This document shows positions 39,108-39,188 of a DNA stretch of 39,188 nt, in pieces; the first letter of the stretch is position 1, and each line of letters opens with the position of its first letter. This stretch comes from Bacteroidales bacterium. Lineage in GTDB: Bacteria > Bacteroidota > Bacteroidia > Bacteroidales > UBA932. The notes under the pieces were generated by a model, which had not been told where the DNA came from, did not search any database, and saw only the letters and a program-made list of their open reading frames with translations. Location: assembly GCA_016288055.1 (NCBI GenBank), contig JAEEXZ010000015.1:1-39188 (forward strand), written 5' to 3'. The position numbers and the translations under genes are program-made.

Positions 39108-39188
39108 CCCCTAGCCAGGAGGCAACGGCAGCCAAGGATGTCTTTGCGATGATCAGAGGGTGCGGTGGGAATCTAGGCGCCATCAGGC

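Larger units (their letters stand above)
38472..39188. other. About 700 bases without a credible gene, rich in short repeats
   Basis: No frame here has both a start and a protein-like composition over a useful length. The minus-strand frame at 38739-39059 consists of repeat translation (CPIRSGMTHLRNGNDP) and is not a gene. The stretch holds a long hairpin (38521-38554), two sets of 22-base-period motifs (38589-38642 and 38719-38770), a stem-loop repeat (38827-38847), an inverted repeat CTGTATGT/ACATACAG (38859-38866 and 38901-38908), a hairpin near 38966-38988 (GACCGAAA / TTTTGGTC) and three CACGTG-centred copies (38999-39107). From 39108 to the edge nothing is recognised. Confidence 0.75.

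Noticed and set aside
38472..39188. Insertion sequence at the right end
   Set aside because: Inverted repeats are present, but no transposase frame or target-site duplication could be seen within the window.

Overview
The window reads as a chromosomal segment of a GC-rich member of the Bacteroidales (Bacteroidota), perhaps a Rikenellaceae-like or uncultured gut or rumen lineage; the genus cannot be fixed from this sequence. Evidence: promoter -7 elements of the Bacteroidota form TAnnTTTG recur in front of genes (for example at 1572, 2114, 15153, 18600, 23746 and 30216); the ATP synthase order is atpD-C-B-E-F-H-A-G; the order hemD-rnpA-yidD is present; and several families are typical of the phylum (DUF4271, DUF2723, the CBM20-GH77 MalQ, the secreted HExxHxxGxxH protease, and a PG0541-like protein behind an RND pump).

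Layout. 1-1504: the end of rpsB, then tsf. 1614-2033: a small lipoprotein. 2146-8779: a complete F1Fo ATP synthase operon. 8786-10737 (minus): an organophosphate-type MFS transporter and a HAD phosphatase. 10797-11714: a YitT-family membrane protein. 11824-15111 (minus): a secreted SGNH hydrolase, rsgA and a MATE exporter. 15175-20006: malQ, a SUI1-type factor, DUF4271, hemD, rnpA and yidD. 20129-23726: a UbiE/MenG methyltransferase, then a GNAT-fold protein, an adenylate-forming ligase and an acyl carrier protein. 23760-29234: a DUF2723 membrane protein and a secreted zinc protease. 29231-30178 (minus): an rRNA methyltransferase-like protein. 30257-32387: pgk and lgt. 32444-38418: a tripartite RND efflux system (OMF, lipoprotein adaptor, pump) with a PII-like small protein. 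38472-39188: about 700 bases without a credible gene but full of short direct and inverted repeats.

Most genes are core housekeeping. The less ordinary signals are: (i) a 27-base dispersed repeat that directly abuts or supplies the start codon of atpC, atpG and the PII-like gene; (ii) an 84-base near-perfect palindrome carried in frame inside atpG; (iii) a GNAT-ligase-ACP trio that resembles the N-acylation module of bacterial ceramide synthesis; (iv) the PII-like protein tied to an efflux pump; and (v) the terminal repeat field, with two oppositely oriented sets of 22-base-period motifs and three CACGTG-centred copies. No tRNA, rRNA, CRISPR array, intact insertion sequence or phage gene was seen. 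All functional calls rest on recognising families by eye; no database search was run.
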